A stretch of DNA of 64,000 nucleotides from the NCBI GenBank assembly GCA_050185195.1, contig JBFWZQ010000004.1, positions 205,881-269,880 of the forward strand, read 5' to 3'. The DNA comes from CADEFQ01 sp050185195 (GTDB taxonomy: Bacteria > Pseudomonadota > Gammaproteobacteria > Steroidobacterales > Steroidobacteraceae). Below the pieces are notes generated by a model, which made no database searches, was not told where the DNA came from, and saw nothing but the letters and a program-made list of their open reading frames with translations. Shown here one piece after another: positions 31,762 through 40,722 of this stretch (the first letter of the stretch is position 1; the number at the start of each line of letters is the position of its first letter). The position numbers and the translations under genes were made by a program.

Positions 31762-32590
31762 GCTCGAGTGCCTTGGCGAGATAGGACACGCCGCCGGTGC
31801 CGCCAGTACCCGGCTTGTAGCCGATGATGCGCTCCACCGTCTTCATGTGCTGGAAGCGCCACGCCTGGAACTTGTGGTCGACGTCGATCAGGCATTCCGC
31901 GAACTCGTAGAGGTCCCAGTCCTTCGTGGCATTGTGGTAGACGCCGAGCCAGGCGCCCGCGACCTGCTTGCTCGCGCGATAGGGCTGCGTGAAATCGCGG
32001 ACCAGGCAATCGTCGGGCACGCCGTATCCGCGCCGTGACAGCATCCGCAGGGCTTCGTCGTAGATGGAGGGTGCCTCGAGCGCCCGCCGCAGGCGCTTCG
32101 TGGCCGCCGCGTCGCGCTGGTGCACGGCCAGGTAGTCGGCGTTCTTGTTGCCGAGCTGGAATTCGAGCAGGCGGTACTGGATCGACTGGAAGCCGGACGC
32201 ACGCCCCAGCGCATTGCGAAACGACGAGTAGTCCGCCGGGGTCATCGTCGAGACGATGTCCCAGACCGCAAGCAGCTGTACCTGGATGCGCGCGATGCGC
32301 GCGAACATCTTGAACGACGGGTCGAGGTCGTCCTTCTTCACGCACGCGAGCACGCCCGCGAGTTCATGCAACATCAGGCGGATCCAGAGTTCGGAGACCT
32401 GGTGCACGATGATGAACAGCATTTCGTCGTGCTCGCGGGAGTTCGGGTGCTGCGCGTCGAGCAGCTTTTCGAGCGCGAGATAGCCGCCGTAGGACTGCGA
32501 GACCGCGAGGTCCCAGTGGACGTTCTCGCCCGAGAGATCGACGCGTTCGCTCGGCGCGAACGGGCAGGTCGGCGGCAGCTCAGTCGACAT
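31718..32590 (-). CDS. kynA: Tryptophan 2,3-dioxygenase
   Basis: A 290-residue heme enzyme that opens the indole ring of tryptophan to N-formylkynurenine. His63 in FIIVHQVSELW is the distal histidine position, His248 in RFQHMKTVERIIGYKPG is the proximal heme ligand, and the GTGGTGG loop closes the site. Length is that of bacterial TDOs. No kynurenine formamidase or kynureninase gene is adjacent. Its start overlaps the stop of the metalloprotease gene upstream by 11 bases, while its 3' end overlaps convergent msrQ. Confidence 0.96.
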   Translation of the reverse strand: MSTELPPTCPFAPSERVDLSGENVHWDLAVSQSYGGYLALEKLLDAQHPNSREHDEMLFIIVHQVSELWIRLMLHELAGVLACVKKDDLDPSFKMFARIARIQVQLLAVWDIVSTMTPADYSSFRNALGRASGFQSIQYRLLEFQLGNKNADYLAVHQRDAAATKRLRRALEAPSIYDEALRMLSRRGYGVPDDCLVRDFTQPYRASKQVAGAWLGVYHNATKDWDLYEFAECLIDVDHKFQAWRFQHMKTVERIIGYKPGTGGTGGVSYLAKALELRFFPELWQVRTAM

Positions 32591-33329
32591 CGTCGAACAT
32601 CCAGTGTGGAACCCGGCGCCAGCCCGCGGTGAGTTCGCGATCGAGCGGTTGCCAGTCGGGTTCGTGTGCGGCGACCAGCCGCCAGAAGCGGGATGAATGG
32701 TTCATGTGTTGCGTGTGGGCGAGTTCGTGCAGCAGCAGGTAGCGTACGACCGCCGGGCGCTGGAACGCGAGGCTGGCGTTCAGGCTGATCGTGCCGCGCG
32801 TGGAGCAGCTGCCCCAGCGCGAGCGCTGGCGACGCACCGCCATGCGTGCATAACCGAGGCCCGTCTCACGGGCAAGCGAGGCGAGCCAGGGGCCGAGCCG
32901 CGCCGTCGCCCGCGCGCGCACCCAGGTTCGCAACAGGGAACGCAACACGGGACCGGTGGGGCTGCCGTGCACCTCGAGCAGGCCCGCCGTCGCCTGCACC
33001 AGCCGCGGCCGCCCCGGCCCCGGCACAGACTGCAACGACCAGCTTTCGTCGAAAGCCGGCAGCCCGATCGCGGCCGGCGGAAACGCCGCCCGTGCCGGCC
33101 GCTCGCGCTGCGCGCGCAGGCGCCGCGCCTCGATCCATTCGCGATGGCGGGACAGGAAATCGCGCACCACGCGTTCCGGCGTGCGCGGGGGCACCACCAC
33201 CTCGACGCGGCCGGTGAGGAAGACGCGCACCGTCAGGCGGCGGGCCCGGCGACTGTGCCGCACGGTCGTTGCAGCCGCAGGATCCCGCGCATCGAACAAG
33301 GAAAATTGTGTGGCGAGGCTGTCGGGCAT
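32580..33329 (-). CDS. YgjP-like (SprT/M48-type) zinc metallopeptidase domain protein
   Basis: A 249-residue protein with the zinc motif HELAHTQHMNHSSRFW (HELAH at residues 201-205, further ligand after MNH) and the block RWGSCSTRGTISLN, both typical of the YgjP/DUF45 family. The N-terminal half (VRHSRRARRLTVRV) is the usual beta-rich lead. Relatives are called UTP pyrophosphatase (E. coli UpP/YgjP) or metal-dependent hydrolase; peptidase action is unproved. The ATG at 33329 was chosen, since the frame further upstream overlaps the divergent ABC gene. It is cotranscribed with tryptophan dioxygenase. Confidence 0.88.
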   Translation of the reverse strand: MPDSLATQFSLFDARDPAAATTVRHSRRARRLTVRVFLTGRVEVVVPPRTPERVVRDFLSRHREWIEARRLRAQRERPARAAFPPAAIGLPAFDESWSLQSVPGPGRPRLVQATAGLLEVHGSPTGPVLRSLLRTWVRARATARLGPWLASLARETGLGYARMAVRRQRSRWGSCSTRGTISLNASLAFQRPAVVRYLLLHELAHTQHMNHSSRFWRLVAAHEPDWQPLDRELTAGWRRVPHWMFDDVD

Positions 33330-33374
33330 GGCAGGCGGCTGCCATGATATCAGCCGATCGGCTAGCATGATCGC

Positions 33375-34259
33375 GTGGCGCCGATCCTCGAAGTCCGCAA
33401 TCTCGTCAAGTTGTACCCGCGCGTCACTGCCGTCGACGGCGTGTCGTTCGAGGTCGAGGAAGGCTGCTGCTTCGGGTTGCTCGGGCCGAATGGCGCGGGC
33501 AAGACCACGACCGTCGAAATCATGGAGGGCATCCTCCCCGCCTCGTCGGGCGAGATCCGCTACCGGGGCGTGCCGCTCGGCAGCCAGTTCCGCACCGAGG
33601 CGGGCATCCTCTTCCAGAAGACCGCGCTGCAGGATTTCCTGACGGTGCGCCAGACGCTCCAGCTGTTTCGCGACCTCTATCCGCGCGGTTACGACATCGA
33701 CGAGCTGCTGCAGATGTGTTCGCTGCAGAAACTCGCCGATCGGGACAACCGCAAGCTCTCGGGCGGCCAGCAACAGCGCCTGCTGCTCGCCGTGGCACTC
33801 GTCAACGACCCGGCGATCCTCTTCCTCGACGAGCCCACCACGGGCTTCGACCCGCAGGCACGCCGCAACTTCTGGAAGCTGATCGAAGCGGTGAAGGCGC
33901 GCCGCCGCACCATCGTGCTGACGACCCACTACATGGAGGAAGCACAGCGCCTGTGCGATGAAATCGCGATCATGGATCGCGGCCGCATCATCGCCCGGGG
34001 CCCCCCGCAGCGCCTGCTCGCCGAGCACTTCGCCGACGTGCTGATCGAACTGCCACGCGACGACTTCCCGGCCAATGCGCGCGACCTGCCCCTGCGCCTG
34101 ATCGAGGGCGCCGATCGCATCGAGATCACGACCCATGACCTCGAGGGCACGCTGAAAGTGCTGCTCGCGGCGCAGGTGCCGCTGCGCAACCTGCGGATCC
34201 GCCCGCCGAACCTCGAGGACCTGTTCCTCGAGCTGACCGGCAAGGAGCTGCGGGCATGA
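33375..34259 (+). CDS. ABC-2 type transporter ATP-binding protein
   Basis: A 294-residue ATPase: Walker A GPNGAGKT at residues 37-44, signature LSGGQQQR at 128-135, Walker B ILFLDEP at 148-154. A C-terminal tail after residue 215 matches drug or polysaccharide exporter ATPases of the DrrA/CcmA type. Start is GTG 33375, 45 bases from the divergent metalloprotease start. ATGA overlap (34256-34259) couples it to the permease. Substrate unknown. Confidence 0.93.
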   Translation: MAPILEVRNLVKLYPRVTAVDGVSFEVEEGCCFGLLGPNGAGKTTTVEIMEGILPASSGEIRYRGVPLGSQFRTEAGILFQKTALQDFLTVRQTLQLFRDLYPRGYDIDELLQMCSLQKLADRDNRKLSGGQQQRLLLAVALVNDPAILFLDEPTTGFDPQARRNFWKLIEAVKARRRTIVLTTHYMEEAQRLCDEIAIMDRGRIIARGPPQRLLAEHFADVLIELPRDDFPANARDLPLRLIEGADRIEITTHDLEGTLKVLLAAQVPLRNLRIRPPNLEDLFLELTGKELRA

Positions 34260-35266
34260 TCCGCCGGCTGCTCGCCATCTGGCACGCGCGCAACCTCGAG
34301 TTCCTGCGCGACCGCGGTGCGCTCGTATTCTCGCTGTTGCTGCCGCTCGCGCTGATCGTCGGCATGAGCTTCGTGTTCGGCGGCCCCGAGCGCGCCATCT
34401 TCAAGGTCGCGGTGCTGACCGACGACCTCGGCAGCGTGCGGCATCCGTTCATGTCCGAGCGATTCGTCGATTTCGTCCCGGTGGACGACCTCGGGGCGGC
34501 GAGCCGCAAGGTCGCGCGGCACCAGTTCGACCTGCTGATCGATTTTCGCCCGGGTGCCACGCGCTACTGGGTCAACACGGACTCGCCCAAGGGTTACGTC
34601 GCCGAACGCCTGCTGCTGCAAGCTGAACCGGCCGCGGTCCGCCAGCCCGTGGTGGGCAAGGCAGTGCGCTATGTCGACTGGCTCTTTCCGGGCATCCTCG
34701 GCATGAACATGATGTTCAACTGCCTTTTCGGCGTCGGTTACGTCGTGCTTCGTTACCGCAAGAGCGGCTTCCTCAAGCGCCTCAACGCGACCCCGATCAC
34801 CGCGTTCGAGTTCCTGGCCGCGCAGGTGCTCTCGCGCCTCGCGCTGATCCTCGCCGTGACCACGATACTCTACGTGGGGGTCGGACTCGTGATCGGCTTC
34901 CATTCCGCCGGCAATCCCGCCTTGCTGCTCGCGATCGCCACGCTCGGCGCGTTGTCGCTGATCGCGCTCGGGCTCACCATAGCCGCGCGCTTTTCGAGCG
35001 ACGAACTCGTCGGCGGGCTGCTCAACACGCTCACCTGGCCCATGATGCTGCTCTCGGGCGTCTGGTTCTCGCTCGAGGGCTCGCCCGACTGGATCCAGCA
35101 CATCGCGCAGGTGTTTCCGCTGACGCACATCCTCGATGCCGCGCGCGCGGTCATGATCGACGGCGCCGGCGCCGCGGCGATCGCGCCCCACCTCTTATAT
35201 CTCGCCGCCACCACGCTCGCCTTCCTCGCCTTCGGCGCGTGGTCGTTCAAGTGGCGCGCCGACTAG
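34256..35266 (+). CDS. ABC-2 type transporter permease
   Basis: A 336-residue membrane protein: one N-terminal hydrophobic segment (about 24-42), a soluble loop of about 130 residues, then five hydrophobic segments to the end, as in the ABC-2/YhgE-like permeases. It ends with a WSFKWRAD tail. It partners the ATPase upstream by ATGA overlap. The export substrate is not evident; threonine aldolase follows after 17 bases but need not be related. Confidence 0.9.
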   Translation: MIRRLLAIWHARNLEFLRDRGALVFSLLLPLALIVGMSFVFGGPERAIFKVAVLTDDLGSVRHPFMSERFVDFVPVDDLGAASRKVARHQFDLLIDFRPGATRYWVNTDSPKGYVAERLLLQAEPAAVRQPVVGKAVRYVDWLFPGILGMNMMFNCLFGVGYVVLRYRKSGFLKRLNATPITAFEFLAAQVLSRLALILAVTTILYVGVGLVIGFHSAGNPALLLAIATLGALSLIALGLTIAARFSSDELVGGLLNTLTWPMMLLSGVWFSLEGSPDWIQHIAQVFPLTHILDAARAVMIDGAGAAAIAPHLLYLAATTLAFLAFGAWSFKWRAD

Positions 35267-35283
35267 GATTGCAGGAGAACCCC

Positions 35284-36297
35284 TTGCGCTTCTACAGCGA
35301 CAACAACGCCACGGTATGCCCCGAGCTGCTCGCCGCGATCGGCAGCGCCAACATCGGCGCGGCGCGCAGTTACGGCGACGATCGCTGGACCCAGGCGCTC
35401 GATGCGGCGTTCGGGCGTTTCTTCGACACGCAGGTAGCCGTCTTTCCGGTGACGACCGGGACCGCGGCCAACGCGCTCGCGCTCGCGACCCTCGTGCCCC
35501 CGTACGGCGCCGTCTACGCGCACCAGGATGCGCACCTCGTGCGCGACGAGTGCGGTGCACCCGAGTTCTTCAGCGGCGGCTTGCGGCTGGTGACGCTCGG
35601 CGGTGAAGGCGCCAAGCTCGATCCCGCCACGCTAGAGCGGGCGCTCGATGCAGCGCCGCCCTCGGTGCACACGGTGCAGCCCACCGCCGTCACGATCACG
35701 CAGGCCACCGAGCTCGGGCGTGTCTATCGGCCCACCGAGGTCGCCGCGCTCGGCGCGCTCGCGCGGGCACGCAAGCTGTTCCTGCACATGGACGGCGCGC
35801 GCTTCGCCAATGCACTCGTGACGCTCGGCTGCAGCCCCGCGGCCGTGACCTGGCAGGCGGGCGTGGACGTGCTCTCGTTCGGCGCCACCAAGAACGGCGG
35901 CCTGGCCGCCGAGGCTGTCATTTTCTTTCGCCCGGATCTCGTGCGCGACTTCGAACTGCGGCGCAAGCGCGCCGGGCACCTGCTCTCGAAGGCGCGGTTC
36001 GCCTCGGCCCAGTTGCTCGCGTACCTGTCGGACGACGTCTGGCGGCGCAACGCCGGGCGCGCCAACGGCAGCGCGCGGCAGATCGGCGAGGCCTGCAGCG
36101 CGGCGCTGCTCGCGCCCGTCGAGGCCAATGAAGTGTTCGTGCGCATCGGCGAGGATGGCAAGGCGCGCCTGCGCGCGCAGGGCTTCGAGTTCTACGATTG
36201 GGGCGCGAACGGCTCGGGTGAGGCGCGTTTCGTGGCCTCCTGGGACCAGGACCCCGCGGAGGTGGCGGCGTTTTGCGCCGCGCTCAGGTCACTGTGA
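35284..36297 (+). CDS. ltaE: Low-specificity L-threonine aldolase
   Basis: A 337-residue PLP enzyme that cleaves threonine or allo-threonine to glycine and acetaldehyde. The PLP lysine is Lys203 (LSFGATKNGG); HMDGAR at 168-173 and the N-terminal FYSDN block are family marks. The start TTG 35284 is chosen because GCAGGAGAAC, a strong ribosome site, precedes it and the protein then begins MRFYSDNNAT like its family; a GTG at 35239 would overlap the permease gene. The thr operon 2 kb away makes its substrate. Confidence 0.92.
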   Translation: MRFYSDNNATVCPELLAAIGSANIGAARSYGDDRWTQALDAAFGRFFDTQVAVFPVTTGTAANALALATLVPPYGAVYAHQDAHLVRDECGAPEFFSGGLRLVTLGGEGAKLDPATLERALDAAPPSVHTVQPTAVTITQATELGRVYRPTEVAALGALARARKLFLHMDGARFANALVTLGCSPAAVTWQAGVDVLSFGATKNGGLAAEAVIFFRPDLVRDFELRRKRAGHLLSKARFASAQLLAYLSDDVWRRNAGRANGSARQIGEACSAALLAPVEANEVFVRIGEDGKARLRAQGFEFYDWGANGSGEARFVASWDQDPAEVAAFCAALRSL

Positions 36298-36299
36298 CC

Positions 36300-37013
36300 T
36301 CAATTGGACGTAATCGTCGCGAGGAGTCGCCTCGCCTGTTCGAATTCGGGCGCGAGCAGCAAGGCCCGCTCGAGCGCGCTGCGCGCCGCCGCCAGGTCGC
36401 CCCGATCGAGCTCACGGCGCGCCATCTGCACGTAGGCATCCGCAGCGCCCCAGGCCGGCAGCGATCCGACGCCGCGCCGTTCTTCTTCGAAGGCGGCAGT
36501 CGCTTTCCGCAACGTGCCGAGTGCGCGGTCGCGATCGCGGTCGGCAAGCGCGCCGAGCAGCATCACGCGCGGATTGCGTGGCGCGAGAGCCAGCGCTTGC
36601 TGCAGCTGGGCCGCGCTGCGCGGGCCCAGCAGCGGTGCTTTCCATGCCTTGAGCGACACGACGAGCGCCTGGCAGGCCGCCTGCAACGCGAGCGCGTCCG
36701 CGAAATCCTTCCGCGCGCGGCTGGCCGCCGCGAGGTGATCGACGCAGGCCTCGGCGGCGGCCTTCGCGGCCGCCTCGTCACGACCCTGCGCGAGCTGCGC
36801 GATCCGGTATTCGCCGAATCCGCGGTAGTAGGCGCGCAGTGCGTCATCGTCGCTGCCGCCGTCGAGGGACGCGACGACGCCGCTCAGCGCACGCAGGTCC
36901 CCGGTGAACCAGGCGTACTGCACCCGGCCTTCGACGTCGCTCCATTCCGTGGCCACGGCGAGGCCGGACAGGCACGGCCACAGCAGTACAGCCAGCAATC
37001 TTGGGCGACTCAT
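36300..37013 (-). CDS. Exported TPR-repeat protein, unknown function
   Basis: A 237-residue protein with a signal peptide (MSRPRLLAVLLWPCLSGLAVA, cleavage near residue 21) followed by alanine-rich helical repeats; ALALAPRNPRVMLLGALAD and ERALLLAPEFEQARRLLA are recognisable TPR units. Likely periplasmic scaffold; no partner can be named. It converges tightly on ltaE (2 bases apart) and its start codon lies 2 bases from the divergent tatD start. An upstream start inside tatD is possible but would disturb the signal peptide. Confidence 0.78.
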   Translation of the reverse strand: MSRPRLLAVLLWPCLSGLAVATEWSDVEGRVQYAWFTGDLRALSGVVASLDGGSDDDALRAYYRGFGEYRIAQLAQGRDEAAAKAAAEACVDHLAAASRARKDFADALALQAACQALVVSLKAWKAPLLGPRSAAQLQQALALAPRNPRVMLLGALADRDRDRALGTLRKATAAFEEERRGVGSLPAWGAADAYVQMARRELDRGDLAAARSALERALLLAPEFEQARRLLATITSN

Positions 37014-37015
37014 GC

Positions 37016-37855
37016 GTGAATGACGATAGCACACCGCTCCCGCACCTGATCGACATCGGGGCGAACCTCACCCACGACAGCTTCGACATCGATCGCGATG
37101 CCGTGCTGGCGCGCGCGCGGTCGGTGGGCGTGGCGCAGATGATCGTCACCGGCGCGACACTCACGGGCAGCACGCAGGCGCTGCAACTCGCGCACGCGCA
37201 TCCCGGGGTCCTGTTCGCCACGTCCGGAGTCCATCCGCATCACGCCCACGAACTCGACGCTGGCGCCCTTGCGCAACTCGCGGACCTCGCGCTGGCGCCT
37301 GAAGTCGTCGCGGTGGGTGAATGCGGCCTCGACTATTTCCGGGACTACTCGCCGCGCGATGCACAGCGGCGTGCATTCGAGCGCCAGCTCGCACTCGCGG
37401 CACGCACCGGCAAGCCGGTTTTCCTGCACCAGCGCGACGCGCACGAGGACTTCGTCGCGATCCTGCGCGAGCATCGCGCCAGCCTGGCCGGCGGCGTCGC
37501 GCATTGTTTCACCGCGCAGCGCCCCGAGCTCGAGTGTTACCTCGACCTCGATCTCGCGATCGGCATGACCGGCTGGATCTGCGACGAACGCCGCGGCCAG
37601 CACCTCCTGCCATTGATGAAGCTCATCCCGCCCGGGCGCCTGATGATCGAAACGGACTCGCCCTACCTGCTGCCCCGCGACCTGAGGCCGAAACCCACCT
37701 CACGGCGCAACGAGCCGATGCACCTTCCGCATGTCGCGACGGTGATCGCGCAGGCGCGTGGGGAAACGCTCGATGCGCTTGCAGGACACACGACGCAAGC
37801 GGCCCGCGCGATGTTCGGGCTGTCGCGAGCGGCCGCCGCGCCCGCAGGCCGCTAG
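37016..37855 (+). CDS. tatD: TatD family metal-dependent DNase
   Basis: A 279-residue TIM-barrel hydrolase very close to E. coli TatD along its length: LIDIGANLT, SGVHPHHAH, VAVGECGLDYFRDY, HCFTAQRPE, GMTGWICDERRG, ETDSPYLLPRDL and KPTSRRNEP. Metal ligands are in HPHHAH, the GECGLD glutamate, HQRDAH, HCF and ETDSP. TatD has 3'-5' exonuclease activity on DNA and RNA. Start GTG 37016; the open frame one step earlier (TTG 37001) overlaps the divergent gene. No tatABC genes are nearby. Confidence 0.94.
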   Translation: MNDDSTPLPHLIDIGANLTHDSFDIDRDAVLARARSVGVAQMIVTGATLTGSTQALQLAHAHPGVLFATSGVHPHHAHELDAGALAQLADLALAPEVVAVGECGLDYFRDYSPRDAQRRAFERQLALAARTGKPVFLHQRDAHEDFVAILREHRASLAGGVAHCFTAQRPELECYLDLDLAIGMTGWICDERRGQHLLPLMKLIPPGRLMIETDSPYLLPRDLRPKPTSRRNEPMHLPHVATVIAQARGETLDALAGHTTQAARAMFGLSRAAAAPAGR

Positions 37856-37862
37856 CCGGTCC

Positions 37863-38462
37863 TCAGATGGGGCGTGGTTTCCCGAGGGGGCTCGGCAGCG
37901 CAGCCGTGCGCAGCGCCGTCCAGCCGGCGCGATAATGCATCAGTGCCGATTCGAACAGGCCCCGGTCCGCGGGCGGGAAATCGGCGCGCAGGCCGTCGAC
38001 CGGCACGGTCCACTTCGGCAGCCCCTTCGGGAAGCGTGCCCGGCGAGTAAACACGATGCGCCCCTCCACCGGCACTTCGCCGGTGATTGCCTTGACCGCG
38101 GCGATCCGGTCGTACAGGGCCCCTTGCGGATTTGCGAAAGTATGGCGCGCCGGGCCGTTCATCACGGTCCAGTCGGTCATCTGGTCGCCCCCGAAGATGT
38201 TGCCGGCGACATCCCGCAGGTCGACCACGAGCACGCCGCGCGCGGTCAGCACCAGGAAATCGACGTGGTAAGTGCCGCCGCTGCCGTCCGGCACGAGCAC
38301 GTCTTCGAGATGCTCGAAGCCCGCCGACGCGATCGCCAGCACGAGCCGGCGCCGGGCCCGCCGCAGGCGCCACCAACGCCAGGCCCATGACACGGCGAGC
38401 CCCAGCACGACGCCGCCGAGTACGAGGGCCACGAGGACCGGCGTGGCGGGCAGGTGATTCAT
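37863..38462 (-). CDS. Membrane-anchored NERD-like protein with altered nuclease motif
   Basis: A 199-residue protein with one N-terminal membrane segment (residues 8-30), a basic linker (WRLRRARRRL) and an NERD-type domain. The line YHVDFLVLTARGVLVVDLRDVAGNIFG matches the NERD core (hydrophobic-D-...-G-...-E-x-K-...-G), with Asp68 kept, but the catalytic E-x-K is here Asp81-Leu-Arg83. So it may have lost nuclease action or use other residues. Its ATG overlaps the thrC stop as ATGA, so it is cotranslated with threonine synthase. Role unknown. Confidence 0.75.
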   Translation of the reverse strand: MNHLPATPVLVALVLGGVVLGLAVSWAWRWWRLRRARRRLVLAIASAGFEHLEDVLVPDGSGGTYHVDFLVLTARGVLVVDLRDVAGNIFGGDQMTDWTVMNGPARHTFANPQGALYDRIAAVKAITGEVPVEGRIVFTRRARFPKGLPKWTVPVDGLRADFPPADRGLFESALMHYRAGWTALRTAALPSPLGKPRPI

Positions 38463-39787
38463 GCCCGCCCTCCGGCCGACCGTGCGCCCGTGAGCAGCGC
38501 CTCGCGCAGCGCCACGAACTGCGGCGCGAGGTCTTCCTTCGCGGTGGGCAGTTCGTAGAGTCGCGCGAGCGACGGCGGCGTCGGCACTTCGCATCCGATC
38601 AGCGGCTCGACGATTTCGCGGAACTTGGCCGGGTGCGCGGTGGCGGCGATCACCCAGGCACTGGCCGCCTTGCGCGCGGCCGGCATGCGCGCCATCACTT
38701 CGGCCGCGACGGCCGTGTGCGGGCACCAGATCCTGCGATAGGCGGCGTAGTCCGCCGCGATGCGCTGGCGTATGGCGCCATCGTCGACGACTTCCGCGCT
38801 GACAGCCGATTTCAATGCGTCGAACCGCGGGTACAGCGCCTGCAGCCTTTCCATGTTGCTCGGATCACCCACGTCCATGGCAGAAGCAAGCGTAGCGATA
38901 CTGCGCCTCGGCTGCCACGGCTTGCCGGACAGATAGTCGGGGACGGTGCGGTTTGCGTTGTGCGCGAGCACGATGTCGCCGATCGGCAGGCCCACGTGGC
39001 GCGCCCAGATGCAGGCGAGTGCATTGCCGAGATTGCCGCTCGGTATCACGAAGGAAGCCGGCCGGCCTTCGCGACGCCAGACGGCCAGCGCCGTCGCCGC
39101 GTGGTAGGCCGCCTGCGGCAACAGCCGGCCCAGGTTGATGCTGTTGGCCGACGACAGGTCGCAATGCGCGCGCAAGGCCGGATCCTGGAAGGCCGTCTTC
39201 ACGAGCCGCTGGCAATCGTCGAAGCTGCCATGCACGGCAAAGGATCGCACGTTGTCGCCCCAGCACGTGAGCTGCTGCTCCTGGGCCGGCGAGACGAGGC
39301 CCTTCGGATAGAGCACGCCTACGCGAATGCCGGGCCGGCGATGAAAGGCCGCGGCCACCGCCCCGCCCGTATCGCCCGAGGTGGCCACGAGGATCTCGAG
39401 CGGCCTTGCCGTCGTCGTCCGCAGCCGCGCGAGTGACGCCGCGAGGAAGCGCGCCCCGAAGTCCTTGAAGGCCGCCGTGGGCCCGTGGAAGAGCTCGAGT
39501 ACCGAGTACCCCGCCCCGTCGACCGCCACGAGCGGCGCCGGGAAGTTGCAGGCATCGGCCGTGATGTCGCCGAGCGCGGCATCGAGGACATTGCCCGCAG
39601 CGAAGGGCGCGATGAGGGTGCTCGCGACCTCCGCGAGCGTGGCGCCCGGCGGAAAATCGTCGGGCCGCAACCGTGGCCATTCCGTCGGCACGTAGAGGCC
39701 GCCATCGGGCGCGAGACCCGCGAGCAGCGCTTCGGAAAACGACGCGTCGGGGCCGTGGCCCCGCGTGCTTCGATAGTGCATGGGCAT
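38459..39787 (-). CDS. thrC: Threonine synthase
   Basis: A 442-residue PLP enzyme converting O-phosphohomoserine to threonine. The PLP lysine is Lys108 (HGPTAAFKDFGAR), LVATSGDTGGAVAAAF binds the substrate and IPSGNLGNALA is the phosphate loop. Length fits the E. coli-type ThrC (428). Start ATG 39787 overlaps the thrB stop as TGATG; its stop overlaps the NERD gene. Confidence 0.97.
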   Translation of the reverse strand: MPMHYRSTRGHGPDASFSEALLAGLAPDGGLYVPTEWPRLRPDDFPPGATLAEVASTLIAPFAAGNVLDAALGDITADACNFPAPLVAVDGAGYSVLELFHGPTAAFKDFGARFLAASLARLRTTTARPLEILVATSGDTGGAVAAAFHRRPGIRVGVLYPKGLVSPAQEQQLTCWGDNVRSFAVHGSFDDCQRLVKTAFQDPALRAHCDLSSANSINLGRLLPQAAYHAATALAVWRREGRPASFVIPSGNLGNALACIWARHVGLPIGDIVLAHNANRTVPDYLSGKPWQPRRSIATLASAMDVGDPSNMERLQALYPRFDALKSAVSAEVVDDGAIRQRIAADYAAYRRIWCPHTAVAAEVMARMPAARKAASAWVIAATAHPAKFREIVEPLIGCEVPTPPSLARLYELPTAKEDLAPQFVALREALLTGARSAGGRA

Positions 39788-40722
39788 CAGGCGGCCTCGA
39801 CGCGGGCGCCGTGGGCGCCGATATCCACGATCCAGTGATCGGCCTCGATTTCGCGCGCCGCGAAGGCTTGCACCATGGCGCGGCGTACGGCCTCGGCCGT
39901 TGCGGCCACGCTCCAGGCGAACATCGTCGGTCCCGCGCCCGAGATCGAACAGCCGAGTGCGCCGGCCTCCATCGCCGCGTCGCGCACCCCGCCGAACCCC
40001 GGGATCAGGGCCTGGCGTTGCGGTTCGATCACGACGTCCTCGAACGAAGCGCGCAGCAGGTCGAGGTCGCCCGTGTAGCAGCCCGAGATGAAGCCGGCGA
40101 GGTTCGCGGTCTGCCAGACGAAATCCGACATCGCGACGCTCTTGTTCAGGATGGCCCGCGCTTCGCGCGTGCCGAGGAACATGTGGGGATGGACGATCAC
40201 GGCCCGTACGCCCGGCGGCACGGGAATCTGCTTGACGCGTGGATGGTCGATGCCGACCGTCAGCACGAGCCCGCCGTAGAGCGACGGCGCGATATTGTCG
40301 ACGTGCAGCGAACCGCTCGCCACGGCTTCACCCTGCATCGCGAACTTGAGCAGTTCGAGCTGCGGCAGCGGCGCGTCGAGCAACGCATTCGCGGCCACCA
40401 CGGCGCCCACGGCCGACGCCGCCGAGCCGCCGAGGCCGGAGCCGAGCGGGATCCCCTTTTCGATCGTCATCTCGAGGCCGAAGCCGGGTGCGAGCGCCTC
40501 GTGCATCGCGAGCAGCGCACGCCCCGCCGTGTTGCGCGCGGCTTCCAGCGGCAGGTCCGCGGCGACGCCGGTGATGGCCCGGATCGTGACGCCCGTACCC
40601 GTCGTGCGGCGGACCGTGACCCGATCCCCGAGCGCATCGACGCTGAAACCAAGGATGTCGAATCCGATCGCGACATTGCCAACCGAAGCCGGTGCAAAGG
40701 CGGTGGCCTCCCGTGCGCTCAC
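39787..40722 (-). CDS. thrB: Homoserine kinase
   Basis: A 311-residue GHMP kinase that phosphorylates homoserine. The phosphate-binding loop PLGSGLGGSAAS is at residues 92-103, ASVGNVAIGFD near the N terminus and GCSISGAGPTMFA near the C terminus are the other motifs. Start GTG 40722 overlaps the thrA stop as GTGA; the frame is open far upstream within thrA but only this start gives family length (E. coli 310). Middle gene of thrABC. Confidence 0.97.
   Translation of the reverse strand: MSAREATAFAPASVGNVAIGFDILGFSVDALGDRVTVRRTTGTGVTIRAITGVAADLPLEAARNTAGRALLAMHEALAPGFGLEMTIEKGIPLGSGLGGSAASAVGAVVAANALLDAPLPQLELLKFAMQGEAVASGSLHVDNIAPSLYGGLVLTVGIDHPRVKQIPVPPGVRAVIVHPHMFLGTREARAILNKSVAMSDFVWQTANLAGFISGCYTGDLDLLRASFEDVVIEPQRQALIPGFGGVRDAAMEAGALGCSISGAGPTMFAWSVAATAEAVRRAMVQAFAAREIEADHWIVDIGAHGARVEAA

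Noticed and set aside
33330..34136. Upstream extension of the YgjP-like gene (to 34136)
   Set aside because: It runs antisense through the ABC ATPase gene and has shadow-like composition; the ATG at 33329 gives the family start.
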